Source: Thermoanaerobacterales bacterium (lineage in GTDB: Bacteria; Bacillota; Thermosediminibacteria; Thermosediminibacterales; Tepidanaerobacteraceae). Taken from it: DNA of 8,181 bases. A program made the position numbers and the translations under genes. The notes under the pieces are model-generated. The model saw nothing but the letters and a program-made list of their open reading frames with translations. It had not been told where the DNA came from and made no database searches. The stretch spans positions 1 through 8,181 of the forward strand of contig DUTQ01000209.1 of NCBI GenBank assembly GCA_012841995.1. The letters run 5' to 3'. This document shows positions 6,077 to 8,181 of the stretch, piece by piece (positions within the stretch are counted from its first letter, which is position 1; each line of letters opens with the position of its first letter).

Positions 6077-7026
6077 ACCATATCTTTATATGATTTCCGT
6101 CCCTCTAAATGCTCAGCATTTTTAATCGCCCTTACTACAGCTTTTGCCATTACTTCAGCAGCCAATGCCCCTACTATAGATATATCAGCATCTATCTTGC
6201 CAGTTGAAAGGCAAAAAATTGTGTCTCCATCAGACATGGTATGCACTGGCCTTATTGTGCGGGCATAGCCGTTATGAGCCATAGATGCCACCTTGCTTGC
6301 ACCTGCTTTTGAGAGTTTTGCGTTAGTAGCAATAGTTCCTATTGTTGTATTTGCCCCAAATCTTGCACTGCCATCAAATCCATTTTTTATCAGGCTAATC
6401 GTATCTGCAAAACTATTTTTTTCTTCATTTAAAGCCCCCGCGATGATCTTTCCTGTATCCGGGTCTACTACATCACCTAAACAGTTTACTATAACTATTG
6501 CCCCAACAACCAAATCCTTTACCGTAATCGATGCAGTACCTAGACCGCCCTTCATAGCAAACTCATCACCTAATATTTTCCCTACCGTAGCACCCATGCC
6601 TGCACCTACATTTCCCATCATTTCATTTTTTGTAGTTGCATTAAGGCAGGCCCTATATCCCATTGCCAAATCAGGTCTTCTCTTGTGGTCGCCTATTGTA
6701 AGATCAAAAATTACAGCACCAGGCACAATAGGGACCTTGGCAACTCCTACATCAAAACCCACACCCTTTTCCTCAAGATACTTCATAACACCTGATGCGC
6801 CATCAAGGCCAAAAGCACTTCCACCGCTCAAATAAACAGCGTGTACTTTTTCTACCATGTTCTTTGGGCATAAAAGATCCGTTTCTCTAGTTCCAGGAGC
6901 TCCGCCGCGGACATCTACGCCAGCTGTAGCTCCTTGTTCACACAAAATAACGCTACAGCCTGTCACTGCATTAACGTCATGTGCGTGCCCTACTTTTATA
7001 CCCTCTACATCGGTGATAGTGTCCAT
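6073..7026 (-). CDS. P1-family peptidase (DmpA/BapA/NylC-like Ntn hydrolase, 317 aa)
   Basis: Self-processing N-terminal-nucleophile hydrolase of MEROPS family P1, whose known members are aminopeptidases/D-esterases, beta-peptidyl aminopeptidases and nylon-oligomer hydrolases. The start TDVEGIKVGHAHD (residues 5-17), VYLSGGSAFGLDGASGV (64-80), MGNVGAGMGATVGK (137-150) and GANTTIGTIATNA (224-236) are the conserved blocks. By comparison with related enzymes that cut between Asn and Thr, processing probably occurs at Asn226/Thr227, freeing Thr227 as the nucleophile. The real substrate is unknown. No signal peptide is apparent. I chose the ATG at 7026, which has AAAGGTGG 10 bases upstream; a TTG at 7056 has no comparable site. 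The gene follows cheB by 55 bases on the same strand, so both probably share a transcript. No terminator is visible after it, and its stop overlaps that of the convergent tetR-family gene. Confidence 0.92.
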   Translation of the reverse strand: MDTITDVEGIKVGHAHDVNAVTGCSVILCEQGATAGVDVRGGAPGTRETDLLCPKNMVEKVHAVYLSGGSAFGLDGASGVMKYLEEKGVGFDVGVAKVPIVPGAVIFDLTIGDHKRRPDLAMGYRACLNATTKNEMMGNVGAGMGATVGKILGDEFAMKGGLGTASITVKDLVVGAIVIVNCLGDVVDPDTGKIIAGALNEEKNSFADTISLIKNGFDGSARFGANTTIGTIATNAKLSKAGASKVASMAHNGYARTIRPVHTMSDGDTIFCLSTGKIDADISIVGALAAEVMAKAVVRAIKNAEHLEGRKSYKDMV

Positions 7027-7081
7027 TGGAGACTTCCCACCTTTCAATTTTTTCAAGTTTAACTTGCCTATTTGTGTTACA

Positions 7082-8029
7082 TTATTTACAACTCATAACC
7101 ATTTTCGTAATCTCATCAGCTATTTTATAATCAGGCAAAACGGCATCGACACATCCTGTATCATATGCCGCCTTGGGCATGCCATATATAACTGATGTCT
7201 CCTCATCTTGTGCAAGCACAAAACCGCCATTGGCCTTTACAGCTTTGACACCATCGGCACCATCTCTGCCCATACCTGTGCAAACACAGCATAATAGACC
7301 ATCTCTATATACGTTTGAGGCTGTAGTGAATAATTTATCTACCGCTGGCCTCACTCCATGTAAAGGTGGAGTCTTATCAAGCAAGATTTTATTTCTATCT
7401 ACCGTCATATGAAAACCACCTGGTGCAACATATACATTTCCAGGCAAAATCTCATCATTGTTCTTTGCTTCAACTACATTTAGCGGGCTTTTGCTATTTA
7501 ATCTTTCTGCAAATGCCTTAGTAAATCCCGCAGGCATATGTTGAACAATAAATATGGGTACATTAAATTCTGGTGGGAACCTTGTCACAATATCAAATAA
7601 TACCCGAGGCCCTCCAGTAGAAGCACCAATTGCTACAGCTGTAATTTTTTTAACTGTTGGCAACTTTTTGCGTTGTTCTCTTTTTTCAATAGGAATTGTT
7701 TTTGTCTTACTCGATTTTTCTTTACATGCTGCCGCATACCTGATCTTTTGTATCAGCTCTGTTTTCAAATCTTCAGTCTTAAAATTTAAACCGGAAGGCT
7801 TTTGTATAAAATCAAAAGCACCTTTTTCCAAGGCTTCTAATGTAATAGCTGATCCTTCAGATGTCAAGCCACTCAACATAATCACTTGAGTGTTTACAGT
7901 TCCCTGTATTTCGCTTAAAACCTCTAAACCATTCTTGCCCGGCATCTCCACATCTAATGTTACTACATCAGGATTTAATTCTCTTATTTTATCCAAGGCA
8001 ATCTGGCCATTTCTTGCACTTCCAACCAC
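7082..8029 (-). CDS. cheB: Chemotaxis protein-glutamate methylesterase CheB, N-terminus disrupted
   Basis: CheB removes methyl groups from chemoreceptors and is normally activated by phosphorylation from CheA. The open frame from the GTG at 8029 gives 315 residues, while family members have about 350. The receiver part keeps VTLDVEMPGKNG with the phospho-acceptor Asp26 and the conserved Lys77 (QKPSG), but lacks its first strand and acidic pair. After a charged linker (about 103-127) the methylesterase domain is complete: GASTGG with Ser137, QHMP with His164, and GMGRDGADG with Asp256 form the catalytic triad. GTG 8029 has no recognisable ribosome binding site and falls inside the conserved VVGSARNG stretch, so it is unlikely to be a true start. 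The real start is probably the ATG at 8121 (see the next entry). If the damage is real, phospho-regulation is lost; if it is a sequencing fault, the gene is normal. Confidence 0.85.
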   Translation of the reverse strand: MVGSARNGQIALDKIRELNPDVVTLDVEMPGKNGLEVLSEIQGTVNTQVIMLSGLTSEGSAITLEALEKGAFDFIQKPSGLNFKTEDLKTELIQKIRYAAACKEKSSKTKTIPIEKREQRKKLPTVKKITAVAIGASTGGPRVLFDIVTRFPPEFNVPIFIVQHMPAGFTKAFAERLNSKSPLNVVEAKNNDEILPGNVYVAPGGFHMTVDRNKILLDKTPPLHGVRPAVDKLFTTASNVYRDGLLCCVCTGMGRDGADGVKAVKANGGFVLAQDEETSVIYGMPKAAYDTGCVDAVLPDYKIADEITKMVMSCK

Positions 8030-8121
8030 TTTCTTTATCCAAAATCAATATCTCCTGCTATGTTTTCCTCTGCCATTCTTATCTTTAAAATTATTAAAAG
8101 CCTAAATTTATTTTCAATCAT
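8030..8121 (-). pseudogene. cheB: Frameshifted 5' end of cheB (start and first ~30 codons)
   Basis: The ATG at 8121 overlaps the tpiA stop as ATGA and has AAGGGG 4 bases upstream. Its frame reads MIENKFRLLII, like the first strand of a CheB receiver, but then loses similarity and stops at TAA 8037-8035. Another frame reads RKT (8069-8061), an in-frame TAG, and QEILILDKE (8057-8031), like the end of receiver helix 1. The third frame continues from 8029 as VVGSARNG. Removing the single A at 8030 would join LDKE to VVGSARNG. The 92 bases match the length normally found before this motif, so several small indels, not a large deletion, explain the damage. The acidic Asp pair is not recognisable. 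Sequencing error near a contig end cannot be excluded. Confidence 0.65.
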
Positions 8122-8181
8122 CTTGCCCCTTCTACTATCTTTACAAAGGAATCAGCATCAAGGCTGGCTCCACCAACTAAG
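8118..8181 (-). CDS. tpiA: Triosephosphate isomerase, C-terminal end (partial)
   Basis: Glycolytic enzyme interconverting dihydroxyacetone phosphate and glyceraldehyde 3-phosphate. Only the last 21 codons or so are inside the window. The frame reads LVGGASLDADSFVKIVEGAR and stops at TGA 8120-8118. The VGGASL-x-AD/E-x-F-x-x-IV ending is highly characteristic of TpiA, where the GG binds the substrate phosphate. The stop overlaps the probable cheB ATG by the ATGA arrangement, which suggests translational coupling. Other glycolytic genes often lie beside tpiA in Firmicutes; cheB here is a less usual neighbour. Confidence 0.85.
   Translation of the reverse strand, partial: LVGGASLDADSFVKIVEGAR

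Noticed and set aside
6293..6835. 180-residue open frame on the plus strand
   Set aside because: It lies wholly antisense to the conserved P1 peptidase gene, has a low-complexity Pro/Ala/Ile-rich translation and no convincing ribosome binding site.
7027..7056. TTG at 7056 as start of the P1 peptidase
   Set aside because: There is no good ribosome binding site before it; the ATG at 7026 has AAAGGTGG, and P1 proteins usually begin close to the TDVEGIKVGH motif.
7054..7066. Perfect 13-base palindrome CAAGTT-T-AACTTG between cheB and the P1 peptidase gene
   Set aside because: The stem is short with almost no loop and is followed on the transcribed strand by A residues, so it is not a terminator. 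As an operator it has no other support.
1..8181. CRISPR arrays, tRNA or rRNA genes, insertion sequences
   Set aside because: No regularly spaced repeats, cloverleaf-like segments, transposase frames or terminal inverted repeats were seen.

Overview
The window looks like a piece of a low-GC Firmicute chromosome, most likely class Clostridia. The reasons are consensus sigma-A promoters with 17-bp spacers, strong AGGAGG-type ribosome binding sites, frequent TTG/GTG starts, a T-box leader on ileS, a glycine riboswitch, a long clostridial-type IleRS and an OGG-family 8-oxoguanine glycosylase. Species cannot be told from the sequence. Seven of the eight protein genes are on the minus strand; the exception is a TetR-family regulator.

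Layout from right to left, which is the direction of minus-strand transcription. At 8181-8118 is the C-terminal end of triosephosphate isomerase (tpiA). Its stop overlaps (ATGA) the apparent start of a chemotaxis methylesterase gene, cheB. The first ~90 bp of cheB are scrambled by small indels, so only the part from 8029 to 7082 is open. It is followed by an N-terminal-nucleophile hydrolase of peptidase family P1 (7026-6073). This gene meets the convergent tetR-family gene (5507-6076) tail to tail with a 4-bp overlap. The regulator has a perfect TTGACA-17-TATAAT promoter overlapped by a 32-bp inverted repeat that is very probably its own operator.

Divergently from tetR runs the ileS unit: promoter (5388-5360), a complete tRNA-Ile T-box leader (AUC specifier, UGGU acceptor-pairing bulge, antiterminator and terminator), ileS (5049-1906) and a small nitroreductase (1865-1365), closed by a strong intrinsic terminator (1347-1310). 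Then come an OGG-type glycosylase (1277-399) and a 57-residue cysteine-rich protein with its own extended -10 promoter (332-159). At the left edge a consensus promoter drives a leader carrying a glycine riboswitch, whose downstream gene lies outside the window.

The genes are mostly housekeeping: translation charged by amino-acid supply, oxidised-DNA repair, redox, glycolysis and glycine sensing. I see no defence island, mobile element, CRISPR array, tRNA or rRNA. The points most worth a second look are the broken cheB 5' end, the tetR operator, the cysteine-rich small protein and the T-box control extending to the nitroreductase. No clear undescribed system is visible.
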